Shown one piece after another: positions 47,401-56,601 of a stretch of DNA of 64,000 nt; position 1 is the first letter of the stretch; every line of letters starts with the position of its first letter. The DNA is taken from positions 1-64,000 of the forward strand of contig NZ_BJVJ01000020.1 in the NCBI RefSeq assembly GCF_007989085.1, in the 5' to 3' direction. Under the pieces are notes generated by a model. It had not been told where the DNA came from. It saw nothing but the letters and a program-made list of their open reading frames with translations, and made no database searches. Source of the stretch: Pseudonocardia sulfidoxydans NBRC 16205. Its GTDB lineage: Bacteria > Actinomycetota > Actinomycetes > Mycobacteriales > Pseudonocardiaceae. The translations under genes and the position numbers were made by a program.

Positions 47401-47641
47401 GCGCCCGCCGCAGCCGCGACACCAGCGACTGCAACGCGTTGGCCACCGCGTCCGGCGGCTCCTCGCCCCACAGGTCGTCGACCAGCGCCTCGGTGGTGAC
47501 GGGGCGACCGGCGTCGAGCGCGAGGCGGGCCAGCAGCCCGCGCAGCCGCAGGCCGGGTGGCGCGGCGTCGGTGTCGGCGGGCGCGACGGTGCCGTTGGCC
47601 GACGGCCACGCCGCCACGCTCCCCAGCACCCCGATCCGCAC
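44480..47641 (-). CDS. SARP/AfsR-type regulator with ATPase and TPR domains
   Basis: The 1053-residue protein has an OmpR-like winged helix (1-95, RLRGLLARLALDAGRPV and DALQSL-type wing), a bacterial transcriptional activation domain (about 100-245), an NB-ARC ATPase (about 265-520, Walker A LLGPGGAGKTR, Walker B VLVLDNCEHL) and a long TPR-like helical tail. Such proteins activate secondary-metabolite or stress genes by signal-dependent assembly. It converges with and overlaps the drrAB-like operon by 19 bp, so strong transcription of either could interfere with the other. Confidence 0.9.
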   Translation of the reverse strand: MRIGVLGSVAAWPSANGTVAPADTDAAPPGLRLRGLLARLALDAGRPVTTEALVDDLWGEEPPDAVANALQSLVSRLRRALGARLVVTVQGGYLLDLAPDAVDAGRFGHLVATARAGTDAAVAASALEEALGLWRGPALADVRRLPFADAVAARLEEQRAVAVETRAALGLVAGDPGAGLDAVSDLLAAQPLRESAAVVLARGLHATGRQADALAVLDRTRERLAGELGVDPGPELARARLDVLRGTPAPAPARKEPVHRSVALTSFVGRDADVGRVRSLLSTARLVTLLGPGGAGKTRLAREIVDGRAEAPVAELAPLTGAEQLPGTVLAAVGEPELMMRNPDDGPPDLTGRLLTALGDRDVVLVLDNCEHLVDDVAVLTQRMLEAAPRLRVLATSREPLAVPGEVLHPVEPLDTAAAVRLFADRAAAVAPGFVVDTTTQPVVAEICARLDGQPLPLELAAARLRTLSLTEIAARLDDRFRLLTSGARTALPRHQTLRAVVDWSWDLLVEPERILLRRMGVFAGGATAATVERVCAGAGGPDPADAFDLLAALVDKSLVVAVPSGGPDPTRYRLLETIRDYAAERLAEAGEADAVVAAHAAWVVDLAETSEPHLRGADQLRWLVPLRAENDNIAVALRRAVNRGDGATAHRIVAAMGWSWFIRGRYEESITWVAEAVALPPPDLPAVAARTLAYLLLTFVARGDVDAAVARLDEAVTAAAATPEPRHPALQLVAPLGRAFTGDPTLLEEVSVTSDDPWVRAFATQVRAQLAENDGDIELQRRLVRTAHELFTTTGDRFGLGMTIGTLGELEDLAGNLDAAAAAYDEALALATELGNDDDLPQFMLQQAGLCLRRGDPVRARELAESAADIASGPFGVQTMARAALADIERVAGNLTAARRHLAAAERDAGHGLAREQRRALVEIVRYRVEVAAGDVDAAAASLDRALDEAIASHDGPVAALVVEYGAQFALTRGDADAAGLMLGVALAQRGTLDHGNPDVVAVVDGVRDALGPAAADDALRRGRGLPRPDGLAAVRDLVRTVSSRTDQARLR

Positions 47642-47733
47642 GCCGTCAGTCTGCCGTGCGCGATCGCGTGGCTGCAGCGAATACCCCGGTGACCGGGCGG
47701 TTCAGGCCCTCGTGGGCGATTCCGACGTCCCTG

Positions 47734-47773
47734 GTGAGTGGCGATAGTCGCTATAGCGACTATCGCCACTCAC
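47734..47773. terminator. 40-bp palindrome (family PR-1, copy 4)
   Basis: A perfect palindrome with arm GTGAGTGGCGATAGTCGC. On the minus strand it supplies the last bases of the final CTG codon and the TGA (47772-47770) of the M20 peptidase gene. It stands 92 bp upstream of the SARP gene start. Confidence 0.8.
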
Positions 47774-49116
47774 AGGCTGTTCAGGAAGTAGGCCTCGGCC
47801 AGGACGCCGCGGCCGAACATGGCGAGGTCGAGGCTCTCGTCGATGCCGTGCCAGCGGCTGGCCGGGTCGCCGACGCCCGTCACCAGCACCGCGGCGCCCG
47901 GGAACGTCCGGGCGAACTCCGCGATGAACGGGATCGAGCCGCCGATGCCCATCTCGACGACGGAGTTGCCGTACGCGCGCGAGTACGCGGAGCGGGCGGC
48001 GTCGTAGGCGGAGCCGGTGCTCTGCAGCGCGAACGGCTCCGCGACACCGCTGCCCGGCTCCACGGAGACGTGCGCGCCCCACGGCACGTGCGCGCGCAGG
48101 TGCTCCGCGAGGGCCCGCTGCGCGGCGAGCGCGTCCTCACCCGGGGCGAGCCGCATGCTCACCATCGCCCGCGCACGCGGCAACAGGACGTTCGACGCGT
48201 CCGCGACCCGGGGCGCGTCGATGCCCAGGACGGCGATCGCGGGCTTCAGGTTCGTCCGGTCCGGGATGGTCCCCGACCCCAGTAGCTCGACGCCGTCGAG
48301 CAGCCCGGCGGTCGAACGGAACGTCTCCTCGTCCATGTCGGGGGCCTCGGACTCGGTGCGCACCAGCCCGGGGACGGCGACCTCGCCCTTGTCGTCGTGC
48401 AGCGAGGCCAGGGCCTTGCAGAGCGCGGTGAGGGCGTCGCCGACCGGGCCGCCGAAGACGCCGGAGTGCACCGGCTGCTCCAGCATCGACACCTCGACGA
48501 CGACGTCCACCAGCCCGCGCAGCGTCGTCGTCAGGGCGGGGACGTCGGTCGCGGGGTTCGCGGCGTCGGCGATGACGATCACGTCGGCGGCGAGCAGGTC
48601 GCGGTGCTCGGCCAGCAGCGCCGTCAACGTCGGCGAGCCCGACTCCTCCTCGCCCTCCACGAACAGCGTGACGCCGACGGGCGGCGTCCCGTCGAACGCG
48701 CGCAGCGCCGCCAGGTGGGTCATGACGCCGGCCTTGTCGTCGGCGGCGCCGCGCCCGTACAGGCGGCCGTCGCGCTCGGTCGGCTCGAAGGGCGGGCTCG
48801 TCCAGTGCTCGTCGCCACCGGTGGGCTGCACGTCGTGGTGGGCGTAGAGCAGGACGGTCGGCGTCCCGGCCGGGCCGGGGAAGCGGGCGACGACGGCCGG
48901 TGCGCCACCCTCGGCCTGCAGGATCTGGACGTCGGCCGCACCGGCGTCGCGCGCCAGCGAGGCGACGGCGTCGGCGCTGCGACGGGTGTCGTCGGCACGC
49001 GTGGGATCAGCCCAGATGCTGGGAATCCGCACGAGGCGTTCGAGGTCGGCGCGCGCCGGAGCGAGCTGCGCGTCGACGGCGGCGGCGAGGGCGTCGTTCG
49101 AGAGCGGGTCGGCCAC
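47770..49116 (-). CDS. M20-family dipeptidase/peptidase
   Basis: The 448-residue zinc hydrolase has metal motifs VLLYAHHDVQP, GRGAADDKAG, FVEGEEESGSP and a C-terminal GIGGSIPFI. A dimerisation (lid) domain is inserted in the middle (about 190-330). Substrates are probably small peptides. GTG 49116 is 8 nt after a TAGCAT box; upstream in-frame codons read into the divergent neighbour. Its stop codon is provided by PR-1 copy 4. Confidence 0.9.
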   Translation of the reverse strand: MADPLSNDALAAAVDAQLAPARADLERLVRIPSIWADPTRADDTRRSADAVASLARDAGAADVQILQAEGGAPAVVARFPGPAGTPTVLLYAHHDVQPTGGDEHWTSPPFEPTERDGRLYGRGAADDKAGVMTHLAALRAFDGTPPVGVTLFVEGEEESGSPTLTALLAEHRDLLAADVIVIADAANPATDVPALTTTLRGLVDVVVEVSMLEQPVHSGVFGGPVGDALTALCKALASLHDDKGEVAVPGLVRTESEAPDMDEETFRSTAGLLDGVELLGSGTIPDRTNLKPAIAVLGIDAPRVADASNVLLPRARAMVSMRLAPGEDALAAQRALAEHLRAHVPWGAHVSVEPGSGVAEPFALQSTGSAYDAARSAYSRAYGNSVVEMGIGGSIPFIAEFARTFPGAAVLVTGVGDPASRWHGIDESLDLAMFGRGVLAEAYFLNSL

Positions 49117-49124
49117 GGAGCCGG

Positions 49125-49130
49125 ATGCTA
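49125..49130 (-). promoter_or_regulatory. -10 box TAGCAT of the M20 peptidase gene
   Basis: Minus-strand TAGCAT lies 8 nt before GTG 49116. Confidence 0.5.
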
Positions 49131-49141
49131 CGCGCAGGTCG

Positions 49142-49147
49142 TAGTCT
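49142..49147 (+). promoter_or_regulatory. -10 box TAGTCT of the acyl-AMP ligase gene
   Basis: TAGTCT lies 7 nt before ATG 49155. The two divergent boxes are 11 bp apart. Confidence 0.55.
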
Positions 49148-49154
49148 CGGCGGC

Positions 49155-50810
49155 ATGTCGCGGTTCCTCCAGATGCTGACGGACAGCGCGGCCCGGTCCG
49201 CCAAGGCAATGATCACCGGGGAGCCGAAGGAGCCCGTCCGCACACCGTGGCGTGACGTGCACGAGAAGGCGCGCAGGCTGGCCGGGGCGCTGGTCGCCGA
49301 ACCCGTCCTCGAACGGGGCGTCGCCGTCGCGGTGCTCGCCGCCGAACCGGCCCAGATCGCCCCCGCCGCCCAGGCCGTGTGGCTCGCAGGCGGCAGCGTC
49401 ACGATGCTGCACCAGCCCACCGCCCGCACCGACCTGGCCGTCTGGGCCGAGGACACCGTCACGGTGCTCGGCATGATCGGCGCGAAGCTCGTCCTGCTCG
49501 GGGCGCCGTTCGACGCGCTCGCCCCGGTGCTGGCCGAGCGCGGCATCGCGTACCGGCTCCTGTCGGAGCTCTCCGACGGCGGGGAGCCGATCACCGTCGA
49601 CGTGGCCGTCGCCGACGAGGACGACACCGCGCTGCTGCAGCTCACCAGCGGCTCGACCGCCGAGCCGAAGGCCGTGCGGATCACCCACCGCAACCTGTTC
49701 GCCAACATCACCGGCATGGTCACCGCGGCCCAGCTCGACGCCGAGCGCGACGTGATGGTGTCGTGGCTGCCGCTGTTCCACGACATGGGCATGGTCGGGT
49801 TCATGACCGTCCCCATGGTCACCGGGCTGGAACTGGTGACGGTCACGCCCGTCGACTTCCTGTCCCGGCCGCTGCTGTGGGCCGAGCTGATCTCGAAGTA
49901 CCGCGGCACCGTCACCGCCGCCCCCAACTTCGCCTACGCGGTGCTGGCCCGCCAGCTCGCCCGCGCCGAGGAGGGCTCACTCGACCTGTCGTCGATGCGG
50001 TTCGCCCTCAACGGGGCCGAGCCCATCGACCCCGACGCCGTCATCGCCCTCACCGACGCCGGGGCGCGCTTCGGCCTCGGCGCCGACTCCGTCGTGTGCG
50101 CCTACGGCATGGCCGAGACCGCGCTCGGGGTGTCGTTCGCGCCGTGCGACACCGGTATGGTCATCGACCACGTCGACGCCGAATGGCTCGAGGAGAAGCG
50201 CCACGCCCGGCCCGCGCTCTACGGGCCCACCCGCCGCTTCCCCCGCCTCGGGCCGCCGCTGCCCGGTATCGAGGTGCGCGTCGTGGGCGACGACGGGACG
50301 GTCCTGCCGGAGCGGGGCGTCGGCATCCTGCAGCTGCGCGGCGAGTCCGTGACGCCCGGGTACCTGACCGTCGACGGGCCGCGCCCCGCCCAGGACGCCG
50401 ACGGCTGGCTCGACACCGGCGACGAGGGCTACCTCGCCGGGGTGGAGGTCGTTGTCTGCGGGCGGCGCAAGGACGTCATCATCATGGGCGGGCGCAACAT
50501 CTACCCGACCGACATCGAACGCGCCGCCGCGCTGGCCGCCGACGTGCGGGCGGGCAACGTCGTCGCCGTTCGGCTCGAGGCCGGTGCCGGCCGCCACCGC
50601 GAGTCGTTCCTGGTGGCCGTCGAGTCGCGCAAGGCAGGCGACCCGGCCGCGGAGGACGTCATCCGCAAGGACGTCACGTCGAAGGTCGCCGCGGCCTGCG
50701 GGGTACGTCCGGCCGATGTCGTCGTCCTCGCGCCGGGGACGTTGCCCAAGACGCCGTCGGGCAAACTGCGCCGCTCCGCGACGGGCGACCTGATCGCGGC
50801 GCGGGCCTGA
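49155..50810 (+). CDS. Acyl-adenylate-forming enzyme (Pks16-like)
   Basis: The 551-residue ANL enzyme has the phosphate loop LQLTSGSTAEPKAV (about 160-173), SWLPLFHDMGMVGF, CAYGMAETALG, GWLDTGDEGYL, GRRKDVIIMGGRNIYP and the catalytic Lys segment PKTPSGKLRRS. FHDMGMVG and GAEPI are characteristic of fatty-acyl AMP ligases. Its place before pth matches Rv1013 (annotated pks16, really an acyl ligase). It activates a fatty acid; the acceptor is not identifiable. Confidence 0.88.
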   Translation: MSRFLQMLTDSAARSAKAMITGEPKEPVRTPWRDVHEKARRLAGALVAEPVLERGVAVAVLAAEPAQIAPAAQAVWLAGGSVTMLHQPTARTDLAVWAEDTVTVLGMIGAKLVLLGAPFDALAPVLAERGIAYRLLSELSDGGEPITVDVAVADEDDTALLQLTSGSTAEPKAVRITHRNLFANITGMVTAAQLDAERDVMVSWLPLFHDMGMVGFMTVPMVTGLELVTVTPVDFLSRPLLWAELISKYRGTVTAAPNFAYAVLARQLARAEEGSLDLSSMRFALNGAEPIDPDAVIALTDAGARFGLGADSVVCAYGMAETALGVSFAPCDTGMVIDHVDAEWLEEKRHARPALYGPTRRFPRLGPPLPGIEVRVVGDDGTVLPERGVGILQLRGESVTPGYLTVDGPRPAQDADGWLDTGDEGYLAGVEVVVCGRRKDVIIMGGRNIYPTDIERAAALAADVRAGNVVAVRLEAGAGRHRESFLVAVESRKAGDPAAEDVIRKDVTSKVAAACGVRPADVVVLAPGTLPKTPSGKLRRSATGDLIAARA

Positions 50811-50846
50811 CCCCCGGGAACGTATTCCTGCAGAAGGACGGGACGC

Positions 50847-51428
50847 TCAGCCCGACAGCGCGTGGAACCTGTTCTGCGTCGGCTCCAGGCCGTCGGCCAG
50901 CAGGGCCTCCGCCGCGTCGGCAGCCAGGTCGACCGCGAACTCCAGCTCCTTGTTCTCGACGGACGAGAACCGCTTGAGCACGAAGTCCGCCGGGTCCTGG
51001 CGGCCGGGCGGGCGCCCGATGCCGAAGCGGACCCGCAGGTAGTCGCGGGTGCCGATCGACTGGCTGATCGAACGCAGCCCGTTGTGCCCGCCCTCGCCGC
51101 CACCCTGCTTGAGCCGGATGACCCCGAAGCCGAGATCCAGATCGTCGTGCACGACGACCAGCTCCGTCGCGGGGACGGAGAAGTAGCGCAGCAGCCCGGC
51201 GACCGGCCCGCCCGAGACGTTCATGTACGTCCGGGGCTTCGCGAGCACGACCTTGCGGCCGGCGAGCCGACCCTCCAGCACGTCGGCGTTGCTCTTGTGC
51301 TTCGAGAACCGGCCGCCGCCGGCCCGCGCCGCCAACAGCTCGACGACGCGGAAACCGACGTTGTGCCGGGTCTCGGCGTACTCGGGGCCGGGGTTGCCGA
51401 GCCCGACCACCATGGCGGGGCCCGGCAC
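50847..51428 (-). CDS. pth: Peptidyl-tRNA hydrolase
   Basis: The 193-residue enzyme rescues stalled peptidyl-t[23 protein letters not shown] contains the catalytic His, and [25 protein letters not shown] and [15 protein letters not shown] are intact. GTG 51428 is 5 bp after the rplY stop; ATG 51413 would remove five residues. The rplY-pth pair is a conserved operon. It converges with the acyl ligase gene with 36 bp between stops. Confidence 0.95.
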   Translation of the reverse strand: MPGPAMVVGLGNPGPEYAETRHNVGFRVVELLAARAGGGRFSKHKSNADVLEGRLAGRKVVLAKPRTYMNVSGGPVAGLLRYFSVPATELVVVHDDLDLGFGVIRLKQGGGEGGHNGLRSISQSIGTRDYLRVRFGIGRPPGRQDPADFVLKRFSSVENKELEFAVDLAADAAEALLADGLEPTQNRFHALSG

Positions 51429-51433
51429 GGCCG

Positions 51434-52087
51434 TCAGCCCTCGGAGGACTCGGAGCCGGCCTCGGCGGCCGGGGCCTCCGCCTCGGGGGCGTCCTCGACC
51501 ACGCCGGCACCCTCGGTGTCGACCTCGGACTCGAGGTCGGCCTCGGTGGGCGCCGCGACGACGTTGACGACGAGGGCCTCGGGGTCGGTGCGCAGCTCGA
51601 CACCCTCGGGAAGCGTGAGGCCACCGGCGAGGAACTGGGTGCCGATCGCGGCCTCCTCGACCGAGACCTCGATCGACTCGGGGATGCTGAGGACGTCGGC
51701 CTCGACCTCGATGGTGTTGAGCTCCTGGGTGACCAGGCTACCCGGCTGCGCGTCGCCGGTGACGACGACCTGCACCTCGACGACGACCTTCTCGCCACGC
51801 TTGATGACGAGCAGGTCGACGTGCTCGATGTACGGGCGGATGGGGTGGACCACGACGGTCTTGGTCAGGGCGAGCTGCGGGCTGCCGCTGATGTTGAGCT
51901 CGAGCACGGCGTTGCGGCCCTGGTCGCGCACGACGCGGGCGAACTCCAGCGACGGCAGCGCGAGGTGCTGCGGGTCGGTGCCGTGCCCGTAGAGGACAGC
52001 GGGGATCTTGCCGGCGCGGCGGGTGCGACGGGCGGCGCCCTTGCCGAACTCGGTGCGGGTCTCGGCGTCGATGCGGGCCTGGGCCAC
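51434..52087 (-). CDS. rplY: Ribosomal protein bL25 (CTC form)
   Basis: The 217-residue protein has the N-terminal 5S rRNA-binding domain ([24 protein letters not shown]) and the C-terminal beta domain of the CTC type (about 95-185). A Glu/Ala-rich tail follows ([15 protein letters not shown]). GTG start after GAGGAG. It heads the rplY-pth operon. The CTC form is the stress-related long version, normal in actinobacteria. Confidence 0.94.
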   Translation of the reverse strand: MAQARIDAETRTEFGKGAARRTRRAGKIPAVLYGHGTDPQHLALPSLEFARVVRDQGRNAVLELNISGSPQLALTKTVVVHPIRPYIEHVDLLVIKRGEKVVVEVQVVVTGDAQPGSLVTQELNTIEVEADVLSIPESIEVSVEEAAIGTQFLAGGLTLPEGVELRTDPEALVVNVVAAPTEADLESEVDTEGAGVVEDAPEAEAPAAEAGSESSEG

Positions 52088-52293
52088 GGGACTACTCCTC
52101 GATACGAACGCGGTGTGTGTGAGCGCGCGGCGAGGAGGGGCGTGGAACCGGTCGGACCGGTCCAGCGTCGATCACGGCGGGCTCACTGACCGCCCGCCCT
52201 CGCCGCGGAACTGTCGACGAGAGTACGCCGGGTCCGTACGGCCCCGGCCCCGGGGTCGGGCCTGCTGACCGGCAGCGCGCCGCAGCGACCCCT

Positions 52294-52333
52294 GTGAGTG
52301 GCGATAGTCGCTATAGCGACCATCGCCACTCAC
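52294..52333. terminator. 40-bp palindrome (family PR-1, copy 5)
   Basis: Same arm GTGAGTGGCGATAGTCGC with one mismatch (GACC in place of GACT). It lies 19 bp downstream of the stop of the gene at 52353 and about 200 bp upstream of rplY. Pairing extends to CTGTGAG/CTCACAG. Confidence 0.8.
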
Positions 52334-52352
52334 AGGGCTCGTCACGAGCCCG

Positions 52353-52778
52353 TCACGGACGACGCAGACGCGCCGCCAGCAGCGTCGCGCCCAACAGGAC
52401 CAGCGTCCCCAGTCCCTCGACGACCAGCGTCGTCGGCACCAGCTCGGCCGAGATCTGCTCGCGCACGCCCAGGAACCCGCCCGGCAACGTCAGCGACAAC
52501 ACCAGCGCCAGCAACGTCCCCGCGGTGAACAACAGGCTCAGCAGGCTCGTGAGCGTCAACAGCCGGTCCGGGACCGCGACCATCGCGACGGCCAGCACGA
52601 GCGCACCGATCGCGTTGATCACGAACAGCGTTCCGACCAGCCCGTCGAAACCGCTGAACAACACCAGGTAGAGGTGGATCCCGCCCATGACCAGCAGCAG
52701 GATCGCCGACACCCACCGCCAGGCGGCCAGCGACCGCGTACTGCGGCCCGTCGTGACGTCCCCGGTCCGCGATGACAT
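52353..52778 (-). CDS. Small four-helix membrane protein (DUF4383-like)
   Basis: The 141-residue protein has four hydrophobic helices: VSAILLLVMGGIHLYLVLF, GTLFVINAIGALVLAVAMVA, LLSLLFTAGTLLALVLSL and LVVEGLGTLVLLGATLLAAR. A short basic tail follows. ATG 52778 is fixed by GGGAGG just upstream. It resembles DUF4383-type integral membrane proteins of actinobacteria; no function is known. It stands in the place where M. tuberculosis has lpqT. Confidence 0.7.
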   Translation of the reverse strand: MSSRTGDVTTGRSTRSLAAWRWVSAILLLVMGGIHLYLVLFSGFDGLVGTLFVINAIGALVLAVAMVAVPDRLLTLTSLLSLLFTAGTLLALVLSLTLPGGFLGVREQISAELVPTTLVVEGLGTLVLLGATLLAARLRRP

Positions 52779-52916
52779 GTCGACCTCCCGGCCCCACCGG
52801 GCACCGGCCGCTCCGATACCCCTCACCGTCAGACGGATCCTGGACCGAACCGGTTCAGCACAGAACCCGACTGATCGGGCGATCCGAACAGCCGGGTCCT
52901 TTCGGGTGGTGCCGCG

Positions 52917-53897
52917 TCAGGCGTTACCGTCGAACAGGCTCGTCACCGACCCGTCCTCGAACACCTGATGGATGGCCTCCGCCAGCAGCGGCGCGATCGA
53001 CAGCACCGTCATCCCCGGAAAGCGCTTGTCCTCCGAGATCGGCAGCGTGTCGGTGAAGATCACCTCGGTGGCACCGCACGTCGACAACCGCTCGACCGCC
53101 GGCCCCGACAGCACACCGTGCGTGGCCGCGATGACGACCTCCCGCGCACCCTCGCGCAGCAGCACCTCAGCCGTCTTCGCGACCGTCCCGCCGGTGTCGA
53201 TCATGTCGTCGATCACCACACAGGTGAGACCGTCGACATCACCGACCACCCGGTTCGCGACCGCCTCGTTCGGCTTGCGCGGATCACGCGTCTTGTGGAT
53301 GAACGCCAACGGCGTGCCCCCCAGCGTCTCCGCCCACCGCTCCGCCAGGCGCACACGGCCCGAGTCCGGGGAGACGACGGCCAGGTCGCGGTCGGCGTAC
53401 TTCTGCTTGATGTGCTCGGCCAGCACCGGCAACGCGAACAGGTGATCGACCGGGCCGTCGAAGAAGCCCTGGATCTGGGCGGTGTGCAGGTCGACCGTCA
53501 TGATCCGGTCGGCACCCGCGACGAGGAACATGTCCGCGATCAGACGGGCCGAGATCGGCTCACGGCCGCGGTGCTTCTTGTCCTGGCGGGCATAGCCCCA
53601 GAACGGCATGACCACGGTGATCCGCTTCGCCGACGCACGCTTGAGCGCGTCGACCATGATCAGCTGCTCCATCACGGCATCGTTGATCGGCGCCGAGTGC
53701 GACTGCAGCACGAACGCGTCGCACCCACGAACCGACTCCTCGAACCGGACGAAGATCTCGCCGTTCGCGAACGTGTAGGCCGACTGCGGGGTGATCGTGA
53801 CGTCGAGCTCCTTGGCCACCTGGTCGGCCAACTCCGGATGCGCCCGCCCGGAGAAGAGCATCAGGTTCTTCTTCGGGGTCGCGAAGATCGCGCTCAC
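52917..53897 (-). CDS. prs: Ribose-phosphate pyrophosphokinase
   Basis: The 326-residue enzyme makes PRPP for nucleotides, His, Trp and the arabinan precursor pathway. Type I features are [32 protein letters not shown], the flexible loop [26 protein letters not shown] and the PRPP loop [12 protein letters not shown]. The GTG start overlaps the glmU stop (GTGA), a conserved glmU-prs operon. A Shine-Dalgarno GGAGG lies inside the 3' end of glmU. Confidence 0.96.
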   Translation of the reverse strand: MSAIFATPKKNLMLFSGRAHPELADQVAKELDVTITPQSAYTFANGEIFVRFEESVRGCDAFVLQSHSAPINDAVMEQLIMVDALKRASAKRITVVMPFWGYARQDKKHRGREPISARLIADMFLVAGADRIMTVDLHTAQIQGFFDGPVDHLFALPVLAEHIKQKYADRDLAVVSPDSGRVRLAERWAETLGGTPLAFIHKTRDPRKPNEAVANRVVGDVDGLTCVVIDDMIDTGGTVAKTAEVLLREGAREVVIAATHGVLSGPAVERLSTCGATEVIFTDTLPISEDKRFPGMTVLSIAPLLAEAIHQVFEDGSVTSLFDGNA

Positions 53898-55450
53898 CGT
53901 CGTGTGCCTCCTCGGCCGGGTCGGCCGGCATCGTCCGTGGCGGGTGCGGCGGTGGCCGCTCCGTCGAGCTGGGATGCGGCCGCCTCGGCACGCTCGGCGG
54001 CCTCGGCCGCGGGCGTCCCGGGGCGTTTGCGCCGGACCCACCCGTCGATGGTGCGCTGTGACCCGGCCGACACCGCCAGCGCCCCCGGCGGCACGTCGTC
54101 ACGCAGGACCGTGCCGGCGCCCGTGTACGCACCGTCCCCGACCTGCACCGGGGCGATGAACATCGTGTCGGACCCGGTACGGACGTGCGAGCCCACGACC
54201 GTGCGCCGCTTCGTCACACCGTCGTAGTTCACGAACACCGACGACGCGCCGATGTTGCTCATCTCACCGATCGTCGCGTCGCCCACATAGGTCAGGTGCG
54301 GCACCTTGCTGCCCGCACCGATGTCGGCGTTCTTCACCTCGACGAACGTGCCGATCTTGCCGCGCTCGCCCAGGTGCGCGCCCGGCCGCAGGAACGCGAA
54401 CGGCCCCACCGACGCACCCGCACCGATCACCGCGCCGCTCCCGTGCGTGCGCACCACGCTCGCGCCCGCGCCGATCTCCACGTCGGTCAACGTCGTGTCC
54501 GGCCCGACCTGCGCGCCACCCGCCACCGACGTCGTCCCGTGCAGCTGCGTGCCCGGATGCACCGTCACGTCGGCCTCGAAACGGACCTGCACGTCGATCC
54601 ACGTCGTCGCCGGGTCGACCACCGTCACCCCGTCGAGCATCCAGCGGCGCACCACCCGGCGGTTCAGCTCCGCGCGGGCCTCCGCCAGCTGCGCCCGGTC
54701 GTTGACCCCCCGGGCCTGCCACACGTCGGTCGACACCAGCGCCGACACCCCCGCGCCGTCCGCCGCCGCGATCGCCAACAGGTCCGTCAGATACAGCTCG
54801 CCCTGCGCGTTGTCCGTGGTCAGCCGGCCGATCGCCGCCAACAGGAACGCCGCGTCGAACGCGTACACACCCGAGTTGACCTCGGTGATCGCCCGCTGCT
54901 CCGGCGTCGCGTCACGCTGCTCCACGATCCCCGTCACCGCGCCCGACGCGTCGCGCACGATGCGCCCGTACCCCGTCGGGTCCTCCAGGACCGTGGTGAG
55001 AACGGTGACCGCCACGTCCTTGGAAACGTGCGCCGCCTGCAGAGCCGACAAGGTCGCCGTGTCGAGCAACGGCACGTCGCCGTAGGTGACCAGCACCGTG
55101 CCGACCAGCCCACCCGGCAGGCCCGCGAGCCCCGACCGGACCGCGTCACCCGTGCCGTTCTGCTGCTCCTGCACCGCCGTCGACACCGGACGTGCCAGCT
55201 CGTCGGCCATCCCCGCGACGGCCTCGGCGACCCGCTCCCGCGCATGCCCGACGACCACCACCAGATGCTCGGGCTCCAACGCCGCCACCGCATGCACCGC
55301 GTGACCCAGCAGGCTCCGCCCACCGATCTCGTGCAGGACCTTCGGCGTCGCCGACCGCATCCTCGTGCCCTCGCCCGCGGCGAGGACGACGGCCGCAGCG
55401 GGCCGTGCGAACGATGCGGGCGGGGCGTCCCCGGCGGGACGATCGGGCAT
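53894..55450 (-). CDS. glmU: Bifunctional GlcNAc-1-P uridylyltransferase / GlcN-1-P acetyltransferase
   Basis: The 518-residue enzyme makes UDP-GlcNAc for peptidoglycan. The N-terminal uridylyltransferase has [31 protein letters not shown] and TYGDVPLL. The C-terminal left-handed beta helix (about 265-460) has the acetyltransferase segment [20 protein letters not shown] and [10 protein letters not shown]. The last 60 residues are Ala-rich and disordered. ATG 55450 follows GAGGAG. Confidence 0.96.
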   Translation of the reverse strand: MPDRPAGDAPPASFARPAAAVVLAAGEGTRMRSATPKVLHEIGGRSLLGHAVHAVAALEPEHLVVVVGHARERVAEAVAGMADELARPVSTAVQEQQNGTGDAVRSGLAGLPGGLVGTVLVTYGDVPLLDTATLSALQAAHVSKDVAVTVLTTVLEDPTGYGRIVRDASGAVTGIVEQRDATPEQRAITEVNSGVYAFDAAFLLAAIGRLTTDNAQGELYLTDLLAIAAADGAGVSALVSTDVWQARGVNDRAQLAEARAELNRRVVRRWMLDGVTVVDPATTWIDVQVRFEADVTVHPGTQLHGTTSVAGGAQVGPDTTLTDVEIGAGASVVRTHGSGAVIGAGASVGPFAFLRPGAHLGERGKIGTFVEVKNADIGAGSKVPHLTYVGDATIGEMSNIGASSVFVNYDGVTKRRTVVGSHVRTGSDTMFIAPVQVGDGAYTGAGTVLRDDVPPGALAVSAGSQRTIDGWVRRKRPGTPAAEAAERAEAAASQLDGAATAAPATDDAGRPGRGGTRR

Positions 55451-55703
55451 GAGCCGTACTCCTCGGTCGTCGCTCTCGGCTGTCGCGCGGCCAGGCCGTT
55501 CGTGCAGGACCGGCGCCCGGACGGCCGAATCCTACGGGGTGGTGACCACCGGCCCCCGGCGCGCACCGACTCGCCGCAGGACTCCCCGCCCATCCCCGAC
55601 GACCGGTTCGTAACCCCCGCCCCGGACCGTCGTTGGATCACTCGGTCGGGTGAGACGGTCCGCGGGCCCGTCGGCCCGCGAACGGCGAGGCAGGAGTACG
55701 GGC

Positions 55704-56207
55704 GTGGGCAGGCACAGAGCGTCGTCGGCTGCAGGCATCCTCGGCAGGAAAGCGCGAGCCGTCGCCGCCGCAGGCCTCACCGGCCTCGGAACCCTCGCCG
55801 GAGCCGGCGTCGCCCACGCCGAACCCCTGCGACCCGTCGAAGCCCCCCTCGCCGACGGCACCCCCTGCACCATCGCCGCCCGTGCCTGCGTCTCCATCGA
55901 CGGCAAAAAGGCCTGGCTGATCGACGACGGCGCCGTCGTCCACGGGCCCGTCACCATCAGCACCGGCGGACCCGGCAAGGAGACCCCGCGCGGCGCCTTC
56001 GGCGTCGAATGGAAGAACCGCGACCACCGCAGCGCCGAGTTCGACAACGCGCCCATGCCCTACGCGGTCTTCTTCGCCCCCGGCGGCATCGCCTTCCACG
56101 AGGGCAACACCGAGACCTCCTCCGCCGGCTGCGTCCGCCTCCCCCGCGCCGAGGCCGCGCACTTCTACGAGTACCTGCAGGTCGGCGACCGCGTCGAGAT
56201 CGTCTGA
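55704..56207 (+). CDS. Secreted L,D-transpeptidase (YkuD family)
   Basis: The 167-residue protein has a twin-basic start and a signal peptide (about 10-44, AVAAAGLTGLGTLAGAGVAHA, predicted cleavage after AHA). The rest is a YkuD domain with H132 (GIAFHEGN) and C143 in SSAGCVRLP. It would make 3-3 peptidoglycan cross-links or attach proteins to the wall. It lacks the extra Ig domains of mycobacterial Ldt enzymes and is short. GTG 55704 follows GCAGGAG; longer in-frame starts add a basic unconserved tail. Confidence 0.88.
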   Translation: MGRHRASSAAGILGRKARAVAAAGLTGLGTLAGAGVAHAEPLRPVEAPLADGTPCTIAARACVSIDGKKAWLIDDGAVVHGPVTISTGGPGKETPRGAFGVEWKNRDHRSAEFDNAPMPYAVFFAPGGIAFHEGNTETSSAGCVRLPRAEAAHFYEYLQVGDRVEIV

Positions 56208-56357
56208 CGTTCGGCCGCCGCCCCCTGCACGCGGTCCGGTCGGCGCGGCCTCGTGATCTGCGCCTCGCTCGGTGGCGGGCCGCGCAGGCTGAGTCGCGCC
56301 GGCTGAGCCGAACGGCGGCGCATCCGGCTGCTGCCCTGCTGTTCGTGATGGCTGTTC

Positions 56358-56421
56358 GTGATCGCTGTTCGTGGTCCTCCAGCGACGCGGGCGACGCTCA
56401 TGCACCACAAATGGCGATCAC
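56358..56421. repeat. 64-bp palindrome (family PR-4, copy A)
   Basis: Outer GTGATC/GATCAC, core AGCG ... CGCT; shares TCGCTGTTCGTGG with copy D. Confidence 0.65.
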
Positions 56422-56556
56422 GGGGTTGGGGGTGCTCCGCGTGAGCGGGGCGAGCTGCGTCGGATCCGTGCCGTGCCGACCCCGGCCGGGGTGTGCCAGG
56501 CCTGGGCATGCCCGGGTGTGCCGGGTTGTGTTACGCCGGGCCGGCCGCGTTGGACC

Positions 56557-56574
56557 GGGCCGGGCTGGGCTGGG
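56557..56574 (+). other. Predicted G-quadruplex motif
   Basis: Four GGG runs with 2-nt loops, GGGCCGGGCTGGGCTGGG. Similar tracts occur at 56746-56769 and 56917-56949. Confidence 0.5.
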
Positions 56575-56601
56575 CTGAGGGGCGTCGGGGTGCGTCACGT
56601 C